From: Sparassis latifolia
Taxonomy: Eukaryota > Basidiomycota > Agaricomycetes > Polyporales > Sparassidaceae
Length of the DNA: 64,000 bases
Assembly (NCBI GenBank): GCA_018466975.1
Contig: CM031562.1
Location: 558,001-622,000 of the forward strand
Direction of reading: 5' to 3'
The position numbers were made by a program, and so were the translations under genes. Shown in pieces: positions 55,670 through 64,000 of the stretch. The notes under the pieces are model-generated. The model saw only the letters and a list, made by a program, of their open reading frames with translations, was not told the DNA's origin and ran no database searches. How positions within the stretch are numbered: the first letter of the stretch is position 1; each line of letters begins with the position of its first letter.

Positions 55670-57339
55670 ATGTCTACTTCTGGTTACTTGAACTCGAGTA
55701 TTTCTCCTGGCCCCTCCATTTCCCGGCCATCCTCGCGCAACTCACTGCGCTCATCGAGCCCAATAATTACACTGGCAGACGAGACATGTATGTGTACCAC
55801 TCGCATCCGTAACTCCCAACCTCATCACGCACACAGTGGCTATCCGCACGCACATGTCCACGCTGAAGCACTCCATCAGGCATCAGCAAGCACAACTACA
55901 CACCCTCGAGAACGTCATCCTGCGCGGCCCACGTCCGCTTCCTCCGGGGATCATGAACTCCCCCCCACTCTCACCGACGGACCCCGAGACGGCTCCGTCG
56001 CCCGGCCAAACCACGTTTCTCACACCGAAGCTGCAGAAGCGTGCGAGCTACGACATCCTACAAGGTCTTGCGGGACCGGACTCGAGCCTCCCGCTCCCGA
56101 GGCGTGACATGCGTCGCCTCTCGTTTGGTGACGAGAACGGCATCCGCGAGGGCATCCCGACGTCGAACGGGAGGCGCGCGCCGAGCCCTACGCGCACTCT
56201 CAGTCGTACGTGCCTTCATTATTTTCCTCCCCACATGCGCTAACGTTACACTAGGGATCCCAGTATCGTCCGTGGGTCAGTTGCCGTGGTCAAGCTGCGC
56301 GTGAACATCGTCTGACGCAACAATCTACAGGGAACGCGCGCGCGCTCGCAGAAGAGGGACAGCAAGACGGGAACGCGTCCCAGCTCGGGATAAACCTCGG
56401 CGCGTCCTCGTCGTCTGCCACTCCTGCGACCTCGCCGAACCGCCGCTCGTCGTTCGCGCCGGGCAACACAACCAGGGTGCTCGCGGACCTCCAGGCGGGC
56501 GTGCTGAACGCGAAGACGGCGCTGGAGAACACCAAGGCGCAGCTGCGGATAAGCCAGCGGCAGGTGAGCCAGCTGACGCGGCAGACGGAAGACTTGAAGG
56601 AGGTGCGGGAGCGGTTGCGCATGGAGAACGAGGGCCTGAATAATGTGGTGGCGAGAAAGGAGCGGTTATTGCAGGAGGTGCGTATCTACGTCGCTCGTTC
56701 ACTATTCACAAGCTAGATGGGATACCAGACACTCGAGCGCGCGCGCAAAGCGGAGGCGGATATCATCTCCCTGAAGATGCAACTCAAAAGCGAAACTACA
56801 AATTCCAAGAAGTCTCTCCGTGACACGGAGGCTGCTTTGGTAGAGTCAACTGCGCGCTCTCAAAAGGCTGAGCGCGAATATATTGTCCTACGAGACTCGT
56901 TTAAGGGTCTCGTCGAGTCGTTTCAATCGGATACAGAGGCGCTACAGGAGGAGATGCGCAAGCGGGAAGAGAAGGTCAAGCGAGAGGCGGAGGAGCTGGG
57001 AGTGCGGTATGGGCAGCTCGTAGAAGAGGTGAGAAAGGAGAGGGAAGAGGGCCGGTCGGTGGAGGTGCAGCAGCTAAAAGAAGAGAGCGAACGGTTACGG
57101 AAGGAGATGGAGGAGAGCTTCCGGCAAGACATAGGGCTGCTGAAGGCGGAAGTAGAGAAGTCAGGGAAGGAAAACGAGGAGGCTTGGCAGACGGCCAAGT
57201 CAGTCCTGATCTTTCACAAATCCTATGTCGGGCAAGCTGATGATGATATCGCCACAGGTACCTGGCAGACGAATTGGCTCGTCTCCGCCGTCTTATGCGC
57301 GCAGAAGGCTCTTCACCTACAGGCGACGCACCCTCATGA
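55670..57339 (+). CDS. She3-like coiled-coil protein
   Basis: Start at 55670 gives a Ser-rich N-terminus (SPGPSISRPSSRNSLRSSSP). A GT-AG intron leads to VAIRTHMSTLKHSIRHQQAQ and a Pro/Ser-rich linker (SYDILQGLAGPDSSLPLPRR). The long coiled coil begins LADLQAGVLNAKTALENTKA and QLRISQRQVSQLTRQTEDLK, with LRMENEGLNNVVARKERLLQ. It continues TLERARKAEADIISLKMQLK and QKAEREYIVLRDSFKGLVES to the last exon YLADELARLRRLMRAEGSSP. The block with ENEGLNNVVARKE is what I recall from proteins annotated as SWI5-dependent HO expression protein 3 (She3) in basidiomycetes. In yeast She3 links mRNA cargo to a type V myosin. Function here is inferred by family only. Confidence 0.7.
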
Positions 57340-58121
57340 ATTCTTGTTGTATACCTGATCTTCGTCATTGCTGTCTGCAGTCTGTTCGCATCTTCCGCCA
57401 TCATCTACACCGCTAATCATATATATATATCCGTCCGACATGCTATCCTATACCCCCGGGCTTTTGGACATAATGATATCATTACGATGCAATTCTGTTT
57501 GTGCTGCTTCGACTTGGTGCCGGCACGACGGTGCACATTGCACACTGCACTGCGTGTCAGGTGAGTCGTGGTCTGCTGCTCGTGTTCATCGGGATTTCAA
57601 TAGTGCCTTGATGCGCTTGCCAGTCGTCAGCTGCCAAGTTCCACCTAGATTCGCGGATCGGTCTCTAGTAACCAGTTTCACGAGCGTTGTGAGTGTGCCG
57701 GAACGCAGATGGGGTTTTGATTGATAGTTTATCTGGTTTATTCATCTGCAAGTAGCCTTGAGCCTTTCACGGTTCTGAAACGACAGGGTGTTACCCATCT
57801 TTTGATAAAACTAGTAGATGGTTATATCTCCTGACCATGCACGCGTATCTGTGTCTAACTCACTGTGGTCCTCCTCTTTCCATGCTCTTCGTTGCCACAA
57901 TCTACGCGCTCGTAATCACATGATTCGATGTCAGAATTCATGCGCGAGGCTCGTCGGCGAAGTGGATGCACCGAAAACTGACCGGAGGGGCCGTAAGGTC
58001 CGCATGATGTCTTCTCACTCGGTCATCGGTGCCATAAAAACATAAGCTCTCCCATGACGATATAAGCTCCCTTTCCTCGCGCTTGTTTACTCAATCTTTC
58101 CTTGGACATCTTCCTGCAACC
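57340..58121. other. Intergenic region
   Basis: About 780 bp. A short TA-repeat (ATATATATATA) lies at 57419-57429. The sequence CCATAAAAACATAAGC (58030-58045) and GATATAAGC (58059-58067) upstream of 58122 could act as core promoter of the next gene. Confidence 0.4.
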
Positions 58122-59442
58122 ATGTCGGTCATCTCTACGGCGATTACGGACCTCTTCAACATCAAACACCCTGTCCTACTGGCCGGTAAGACTCGCAGAG
58201 GTGTTGAACTTACGACGAAGTTGACGTCGTGTGCTGGGTGGCATTGTAGGGATGAATGTTGCCGCGGGTCCTGAGCTCGCGGCTGCGGTCACTAATGCAG
58301 GAGGTCTCGGTGTCATCGGAGGCGTCGGTTACACTCCGAAGATCCTGCGCGCGCAGGTGAGTTCAAGTCTCCATTTCGAAGAATACGACTTAATGTATCG
58401 TCGCAGATCCACGCTCTCAAGGCAGACCTGCAAGACAAGAATGCACCTTTCGGCGTCGATTTGCTGATCCCGCAAATCGGTGGTTCTGCCCGGAAAACGA
58501 ATGTGAGTGCGATTCGGCACATCAGCTGGAGCTGCCGATGAAACTGCCTTGTAGTACGACTACACGAAAGGGCAGCTCCCAGACCTCGTCGACGTGATCA
58601 TCGAGGAGAAAGCCGCGCTGTTCGTGTGCGCCATCGGGATACCCCCATCATGGGCCGTCGAGAAGCTGCACAAAGCCGGCATCCCAGTGATGAACGTGAG
58701 TCCCTCCCACGCACCCCCGCTCACCCGCGCTCAACCGCGCGACAGATGGTCGGTCACCCGAAGCACGTCGCGAAGGCGCTCTCCGCCGGCGTCGACCTCA
58801 TCTGCGCCCAGGGCGGCGAGGGCGGCGGACACACGGGCGACGTGCCCTGCTCCATCCTCATCCCCGCCTGCGTCGACGCCTGCAAGGGCCACACTTCGCC
58901 CCTCACCGGCAAGCCCGTGTACGTCATCGGCGCCGGCGCGGTCTTCGACGGGCGCTCGCTCGCCGCGAATCTCATGTGGGGCGCGCAGGGCGTGTGGGTC
59001 GGCACGCGCTTCGTCGCGAGCGTCGAGGCGGGCGCACCGAAGGCGCACAAGGACGCGATCGTCCGTTCGGGCTACGATGACACCGCCCGCACGCTGATCT
59101 ACACCGGGCGCCCGCTGCGTGTCGTGCGGACGCCGTACATCGACGACTGGTGAGAGAGTGCTCGACGCGGTGTTTTGACGGATGCTGATGTCCCCTGCCC
59201 AGGAACAACAACCGACAGGCGGAGATCAAGGAGCTGACCTCGAAGGGCATCCTGCCGCACGACGAGGAGATGCGGAAGCACCCGGAGAAGTCGCTCGAGG
59301 CGCGGAGCTTCCTCACGGGAGCGGTGGCTTCTATGATCCAGGACGTCCTGCCCGCGAAGGAGATCGTGGAGAGCATGGTCAACGACGCGGCGAAATACAT
59401 GCAGGCGGGCGCTGCGCTGGTGACGGTGAGGGCGAAGCTGTG
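58122..59442 (+). CDS. Nitronate monooxygenase (2-nitropropane dioxygenase-like)
   Basis: Start at 58122 in good context (GCAACCATGTCG). Six exons are readable: MSVISTAITDLFNIKHPVLL, then MNVAAGPELAAAVTNAGGLG and VIGGVGYTPKILRAQ. They are followed by IHALKADLQDKNAPFGVDLL and YDYTKGQLPDLVDVIIEEKA, then FVCAIGIPPSWAVEKLHKAG. The next exon starts MVGHPKHVAKALSAGVDLIC and contains AQGGEGGGHTGDVP (catalytic His and phosphate-binding region). It continues PVYVIGAGAVFDGRSLAANL and MWGAQGVWVGTRFVASVEAG, and the C-terminal exon ends VTVRAKL. A TIM-barrel FMN enzyme that oxidises nitronates to carbonyls and nitrite, probably for detoxification. About 350 residues, typical for the family. High local GC between 58.7 and 59.2 kb. 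Confidence 0.92.
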
Positions 59443-60873
59443 AACGCACGGGCCGTGTGTTCACCTGTTTTCCTGTTGTATCTTCTGGCATGTGTAGGAC
59501 GTGCGTGATCAATTCTATTCTGGATATTTATACCGTTGTATACGCAGGAATGATCGCGAGATGTAGCTACTTCCTTGAGTTGTGTCTGTTATCCTAGGCA
59601 CGCTCACGTGTATGCCGCCTGTTCAAGCGTGCTGGGGCGTTTCTCCTCCGGGAATACTAGTAGGGAATCCGCCATTTAAGTAAGTAACTCCAAGCCATAC
59701 AATGAGTCGAAATTATCAACTAATGCTATTCCCACCGGTGTCGGGTACGCAAGTGGAAGCAAGTGAAGTGCCGTCCAAAAGCTACAGGTCACAGATACGC
59801 CCTCTCCCTTCAGCAAACCCTCTGCAGACATTATTCGCTTTTCTGATTAGGTCGACTTTCACGTGCGGCAGGCCATCCTCGCGGAGGCGTCGTCCACATT
59901 CAAATAGATGTTTACCCAGCCACACCCTGCGGTCAGTGCCTGTGAACAGCAAGAATAGTGGACAACTTGCTCGAGCGCTTCAGCTACCCTCTGCGACGGC
60001 TGGCGGCGGAGCATTGTTTGGCGCGTCCAACCTCGATGAATATGTGCCCGAGCTCGATGAGGTCTCGGGCAGCGCGTATCACTGCATCCCCGACTGACGT
60101 GGCAAGAGAGCCAAGGGCTTCATATAATCTCAAATGCCTTAGACACAGGCTTGCAATTGGCTGTGGTTTCGTTGCGGTTTGCGTGCGCCATCCGACGGAC
60201 GGTCGTCTTGTTTAATTATTGAGGTTTTTTTTGGAATACAGGCTAAAGTGTTGAAAGACACCCCAACTTGCCGCAGATTTGCCCTTGAGGATCTGAGGAG
60301 CTTCGCGGACTCGAATGCCGCCCCGGTGGATATGGCTACTCCCGTGTGAGTCAACTGATTTATACCTGCGCATGATGCTTAGTGACCCTCTGTTCTCGAT
60401 AGATGGAACTGGAAATAAGGTGGACAGGTGCAGTGGTGTGCAGCAGAGTTGCTGTGATATTGTTAGCGAAACAGGTCAAATTCCATGTACGTCGTGAGCG
60501 CAAGCGGTACAGGCATGCGATATGTGTGTACCCCTGAGGAACTGACAGATTTCTTTCGGTTTCGAGCGATAACCGGGAGATTCTTGTCATCGGGATCCTT
60601 CTGATACTCGTGCAGGGATAACGAAAGAAAAGTACAGACCATCTCATTACAGCTATATGGTGTACGTCTCGTACTTCACGCTGTGGATCCACATGTAACC
60701 GCGTGCGAAATCACTGGCACAGAAGCCTGCAGAGCGTCCTGTGACTTCTAGCGTCTATCTCCCTTGGTATCGCACCCTCATCAGTGGGTCTACCTCCCAG
60801 TGAGTATCTCTAGTTGTGCCAACGAGTATGAATTGCGATCAACATGATCACTTCAGTGGCAGGAATACAGACG
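59443..60873. other. Spacer carrying a BTB-gene remnant and array flanks
   Basis: No intact gene. From about 59,980 to 60,430 there are remains of a BTB-family gene, and from about 60,430 to 60,870 there is sequence that reappears at 62,880-63,195, before the next intact copy. Confidence 0.55.
59980..60430 (+). pseudogene. Remnant of a BTB-family gene (3' part)
   Basis: The frame ASNLDEYVPELDEVSGSAYH followed by CIPD and a stop, then RGKRAKG, matches the YVPELEEISGGVYHRLLDYR region of the intact neighbours. At about 60,396-60,414 the sequence TCGATAGATGGAACTGGAAATAA copies their last-exon acceptor and its MELEI start. The BTB domain itself is lost. Confidence 0.7.
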
Positions 60874-61890
60874 ATGGCATCCGGCCAACCGCGCACCCCC
60901 CAGGTTACCGATGCGCCTCCACCGTTTGATAAACCCACGGCAGACATAATTCTACGTTCGTCCGATCGCGTCGATTTCCGCGTGAAGAAAGCCATCCTTT
61001 CCGAGACATCTTGGTTCTTCGACACTATGTTCACTCTGCCTCAGCCATCCCTCATTGCGGGGGAGATGAAGCGCATCAGGGCCAATGGCTTAGAAACTGA
61101 GCTCAAGGATGGTCTCGCGGTAGTCCATATTACCGAGGATAGCAGGACAATCGACTGCCTCTTGCGCATTTGCTACCCCCTGCGGAATCCAGTCATAACC
61201 GATTTATCGGAATTACGACGTCTTTTGACATCAGCGACCAAATATGCTATGGATGAAGCTGTGGAAATACTCAGGGAGCGACTCTATAATCTTGCTCAGG
61301 AGATACCACTCCAAGTGTATGCAGTCGCGATCCAGCTCAACTTCGAGAAGGAAGCGAGAGAGGCGGCAAAGCATTTTCTGGCATGTCAGGCTCCTGTTAT
61401 GTACGCGCCGGAGCTCGAGGAAATTTCGGGCGGCGCATATCAGCGACTCTTGGACTACCGCAGAAGATGCGGCAAGAAAGCCAAGGGGCTCGTATCCGAG
61501 GAAATGAGATGGTTGCCAGCCGAAGATTGGCCGTGGTTTTCCTGCTGCAGCGGACAGTGTGCTGAAGCTGGGGTTGCTGTTACGTTCGGGGTATACGTAT
61601 CGAAACGTCCGAAAATGTGGTGGCAGCATGTGCATCGCATGGCGTGCGTGTTGGAGGCCACTCCATGTGGGAAGATGTACGCAACTGATTTAATGGATCA
61701 AGCCTTACAGGACGCCGCAGCCTGTCCTCGTTGTCGTGTCACTGCTCCTGCAAAACTGAGGAGATTCATGGATTTACTTGCTGTAGAGGTGGATCGAGTT
61801 GTTACCCAGGTAAGAACACCTTTCGTCTGTATCTTCCCATATTGATTTGCGTGTGCATGTCCTCGATAGATGGAGCTAGAGATCAAATGA
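60874..61890 (+). CDS. BTB/POZ-domain protein, array copy 1
   Basis: Two exons (60874-61809, 61870-61890) encode 318 residues. The BTB domain starts PPPFDKPTADIILRSSDRVD, then FRVKKAILSETSWFFDTMFT, and includes DSRTIDCLLRICYPLRNPVI and LRRLLTSATKYAMDEAVEIL. The following helical part has IPLQVYAVAIQLNFEKEARE and YAPELEEISGGAYQRLLDYR. The C-terminal module has WPWFSCCSGQCAEAG, then MWWQHVHRMACVLEATPCGK and ACPRCRVTAPAKLRRFMDLL; the last exon is MELEIK. An earlier in-frame ATG exists at 60844. The upstream exon seen before copy 3 is spoiled here by an ATG-TAA. Predicted interaction adaptor; target unknown. Confidence 0.86.
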
Positions 61891-62055
61891 TTGATGTATG
61901 CAACTACACATTCGGTGGTAGGACCAGAGTCAGTAATGCATGACGAAATAGCAGCCCAAAGACATCTGAATAGAACGAACGAACGCGAAATGAACAATTT
62001 TGTCTCTCAGAGAATGTTTACAGTCGTAAGCTCACGCAGCTGGGGTTGTAGGTCC

Positions 62056-62923
62056 ATGCCGCGTGCATGCCGCATGGACAGCATTGGCAACCGTTCGAAT
62101 CGTTGCTCGGCGTCTAGTCTCCTTGGTATCGTACTTCTACTTATCAGCCGAGCAAGTCCAACACAGCCAGGTAAATGCTTTGCTTCTGTATAGCTGATGA
62201 AATGCTCAGGTAACTAAGGATGGTCTTGTAGACGAAGTACATAGCTCTTTTCATCCATTTCACGATGCGCCCTCGCCATTTAACAAGCCCACCGCGGATA
62301 CTATCCTGCGCTCTGCGGACCTCGTTGAGTTTCGCGTACGGAAGAGCATCTTGATTGAGGCTTCTAGCCCTTTCGAAGGGATGTTCTCGTTGCCCCAACC
62401 TCCCATTGGTGATGACCAGAGTGGCGATACTCAGGCTGAGGGTGGACTGGAAAGCAGAGACGGGCTCCCAGTCATCCCCATGGCAGAAGACAGCCGCACC
62501 ATCGAGAAATTATTACGCATCTGTTATCCAGGTCGTCACCCGGCGATAGACGATTTGATGACCTTACGGACCCTGTTGGCCGCGGCGACGAAGTATGTGA
62601 TGGATGAAGTTACGGAAGTCCTAAGGGATGCATTGTGTGCCTTCGCGCAAACGATGCCTCTTCAAGTTTATGCCTTTGCGATCCAATACAGATTTGAGAA
62701 GGAGACGAGGGAGGCAGCACGGCGGTTCCTCAACCACAAGTTCGTCCTCGAAAATGTGCCTGAACTGGCCAATATACCTGCCAGTGCATATTGCCGACTT
62801 CTCACTTACCGCGAACGTTGCAGTCAGATTGCTAGAGAGAGTCAAGACGCGATAAGGAAATTGACTTTTGCTGATGCTGGTGTGCAACAGAGTTATACTG
62901 TAATATTGCTAACAACGAACTGA
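62056..62923 (+). CDS. BTB/POZ-domain protein, array copy 2, lacking the C-terminal module
   Basis: Two exons (62056-62170, 62232-62923) give 268 residues in frame. The first, short exon is less certain, and an alternative ATG lies at 62068. The BTB domain starts PSPFNKPTADTILRSADLVE, then FRVRKSILIEASSPFEGMFS, with TIEKLLRICYPGRHPAIDDL and YVMDEVTEVLRDALCAFAQT. It then has VPELANIPASAYCRLLTYRE. The frame ends soon after in VQQSYTVILLTTN, so the Trp/Cys tail of the other copies is missing. The sequence around this stop matches the flank that follows the 60.4 kb remnant, so the truncation is shared with the duplication boundary. Confidence 0.7.
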
Positions 62924-62954
62924 CGTATTTCTGCTACCAGCTTTTGCAAGATTT

Positions 62955-63196
62955 TGAGCGATAACCGGGAGATTCTGCGACATAAGTATATACTTCACGC
63001 TGGATCCACAATGTGGATCCAGCGCCACATGTTTACCGCGTGCAAAACCACAGAAGCCCCTGTGACTCCTGACGTCTATCTCCCTTGGTATCGCACCCTC
63101 ATCAGTGAGCCTACCTCGCCAGTGAGTATCTCTAAGTTGCGCCAACGAGTATAAATTACGATCAACTTGATCATTTCGGTGGCAGGAATGCTGACG
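62955..63196 (+). other. Repeated upstream segment of BTB array copy 3, possible extra 5' exon
   Basis: This stretch resembles 60,575-60,870 before copy 1 (shared CGATAACCGGGAGATTC, TATCTCCCTTGGTATCGCAC and GTGAGTATCTCT). Before copy 3 it is open as MFTACKTTEAPVTPDVYLPW then YRTLISEPTSP and could splice (GTGAGT to GTGGCAG) in frame to the main exon. Confidence 0.45.
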
Positions 63197-64000
63197 ATGA
63201 CAGACAATCAGCTTGAACCGCCCGCCCCCCAGGTTACCAATGCATCTCCACCGTTTGATAAACCTACGGCAGACATAATTCTACGTTCGTCCGACCGCGT
63301 CGATTTCCGCGTGAAGAAAGCCATCCTTGCCGAGACATCTACGTTCTTCGACACCATGTTCGCTCTGCCTCAGCCATCCCTCAGTGTAGGGGAGGTGACG
63401 CGCATCGAGGCCGATGGCTCAGAAGCTGATTACAAGGATGGTCTCGCGGTAGTCCATATTACCGAGGATAGCAGGACAATCGACTGCCTCTTGCGCATTT
63501 GCTATCCCCTGCGGAATCCAGTCATAACCGATTTATCGGAACTACGACGTCTTCTGACATCAGTAACCAAGTATGCTATGGATGAAACTATGGAAGTACT
63601 CAGGGAGCGACTCCATAGTCTTGCTCAGGAGATACCACTCCAAGTGTATGCAGTCGCGATCCAGCTCAGCTTCGAGAAGGAAGCGAGAGAGGCGGCAAAG
63701 CATTTTCTGGCATGTCAGGCTCCCGTCATGTACGTGCCGGAGCTCGAGGAAATTTCGGGCGGTGTATATCACCGACTCCTGGACTACCGCACAAGATGCG
63801 GCAAGGAAGCCAAGGGGCTGGTATCCTCGGAAATGAGATGGTTGCCAAGCGAAGATTGGCCGTGGTTTTCCTGCCACAACGGACCGTGTGCTAAAGCCGG
63901 GGTTGATGTTACCGTGACGTTCGGGGGAGGCCGAAGAACATCAGGATATCCGAAAATGTGGTGGTGGCAGCATGTGCATCGCATGGCGTGCGTGTTGGAG
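63197..64000 (+). CDS. BTB/POZ-domain protein, array copy 3 (cut by window edge)
   Basis: Open from ATG 63197 to the right edge. It is close to copy 1 at DNA and protein level: PPFDKPTADIILRSSDRVDF, then RVKKAILAETSTFFDTMFAL, DSRTIDCLLRICYPLRNPVI, YVPELEEISGGVYHRLLDYR and the start of the Cys-containing tail (WPWFSCHNGPCAKAG, with MWWWQHVHRM). Differences are scattered substitutions and a few in-frame codon insertions in the tail, so the reading frame is under constraint. It would continue about 190 bp further to match copy 1. An upstream exon at 63,030-63,120 may extend the N-terminus. Confidence 0.85.
   Translation, partial: MTDNQLEPPAPQVTNASPPFDKPTADIILRSSDRVDFRVKKAILAETSTFFDTMFALPQPSLSVGEVTRIEADGSEADYKDGLAVVHITEDSRTIDCLLRICYPLRNPVITDLSELRRLLTSVTKYAMDETMEVLRERLHSLAQEIPLQVYAVAIQLSFEKEAREAAKHFLACQAPVMYVPELEEISGGVYHRLLDYRTRCGKEAKGLVSSEMRWLPSEDWPWFSCHNGPCAKAGVDVTVTFGGGRRTSGYPKMWWWQHVHRMACVLE

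Noticed and set aside
57419..57429. Short TA dinucleotide run
   Set aside because: Too short to call a functional microsatellite or origin.
58731..59050. Two overlapping minus-strand ORFs in a GC-rich block
   Set aside because: Shadows of the nitronate monooxygenase exon; the GC-rich bias removes stops.
1..64000. CRISPR arrays, bacterial operons, rRNA and tRNA genes
   Set aside because: Looked for regularly spaced direct repeats, ribosome-binding sites with packed ORFs, and T-arm GTTCGANTC with an acceptor stem; none held up, and intron-rich genes show a eukaryotic nuclear sequence.

Overview
The window looks like nuclear DNA of a basidiomycete fungus, most likely an Agaricomycete. Nearly every gene is cut by several short (about 50-60 bp) GT-AG introns, genes lie on both strands with short spacers, and the conserved genes (Vps25, RNase H2 subunit C, a HIRIP3-type histone chaperone, a Nop8-type RRM protein, a Pff1-type vacuolar protease) are fungal housekeeping genes. 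I found no bacterial operon, CRISPR array, rRNA or tRNA. All gene models were spliced by eye from the sequence. Exon borders are inferred from GT-AG sites, reading frame and recalled family motifs; no alignment was run.

Region 1 (1-18.7 kb). A truncated Mpd1/PDI-like gene with an in-frame stop enters from the left. After a MITE-like element come four genes that together resemble a small secondary-metabolite locus: a class V aminotransferase-like gene (2.8-4.6 kb, minus) divergent from a flavin monooxygenase (5.35-7.9 kb, plus), then a gene-poor 3 kb, then an MFS transporter (11.0-12.7 kb, minus) divergent from a compact polyketide synthase (14.2-18.7 kb, plus). The synthase reads KS-AT-ACP-TE with no room for reducing or product-template domains, and has Cys at the expected thioesterase nucleophile position.

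Region 2 (18.7-29.7 kb). A foldback element, the Nop8-like gene, the M28 vacuolar protease, a perfect 27-bp hairpin, an 806-residue protein built of about 30-residue repeats each carrying a basic KR motif, and a decayed short-chain dehydrogenase.

Region 3 (30-48 kb). A tentative helical hypothetical gene, a disordered conserved protein, a Ran-binding-domain protein with an N-terminal membrane segment, a GPI-anchored Kre9/Knh1-like wall protein, RNase H2C and the HIRIP3-like chaperone facing each other across a shared promoter, Vps25, and a second MFS transporter.

Region 4 (48-64 kb). Two lineage-type families dominate: BTB/POZ proteins sharing a cysteine-containing C-terminal module (one double-BTB gene at 48-50 kb and a tandem array of three genes plus a remnant from 60 kb to the right edge), and three RING plus coiled-coil genes at 50.5-55.2 kb. 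A She3-like coiled-coil gene and a nitronate monooxygenase sit between them.
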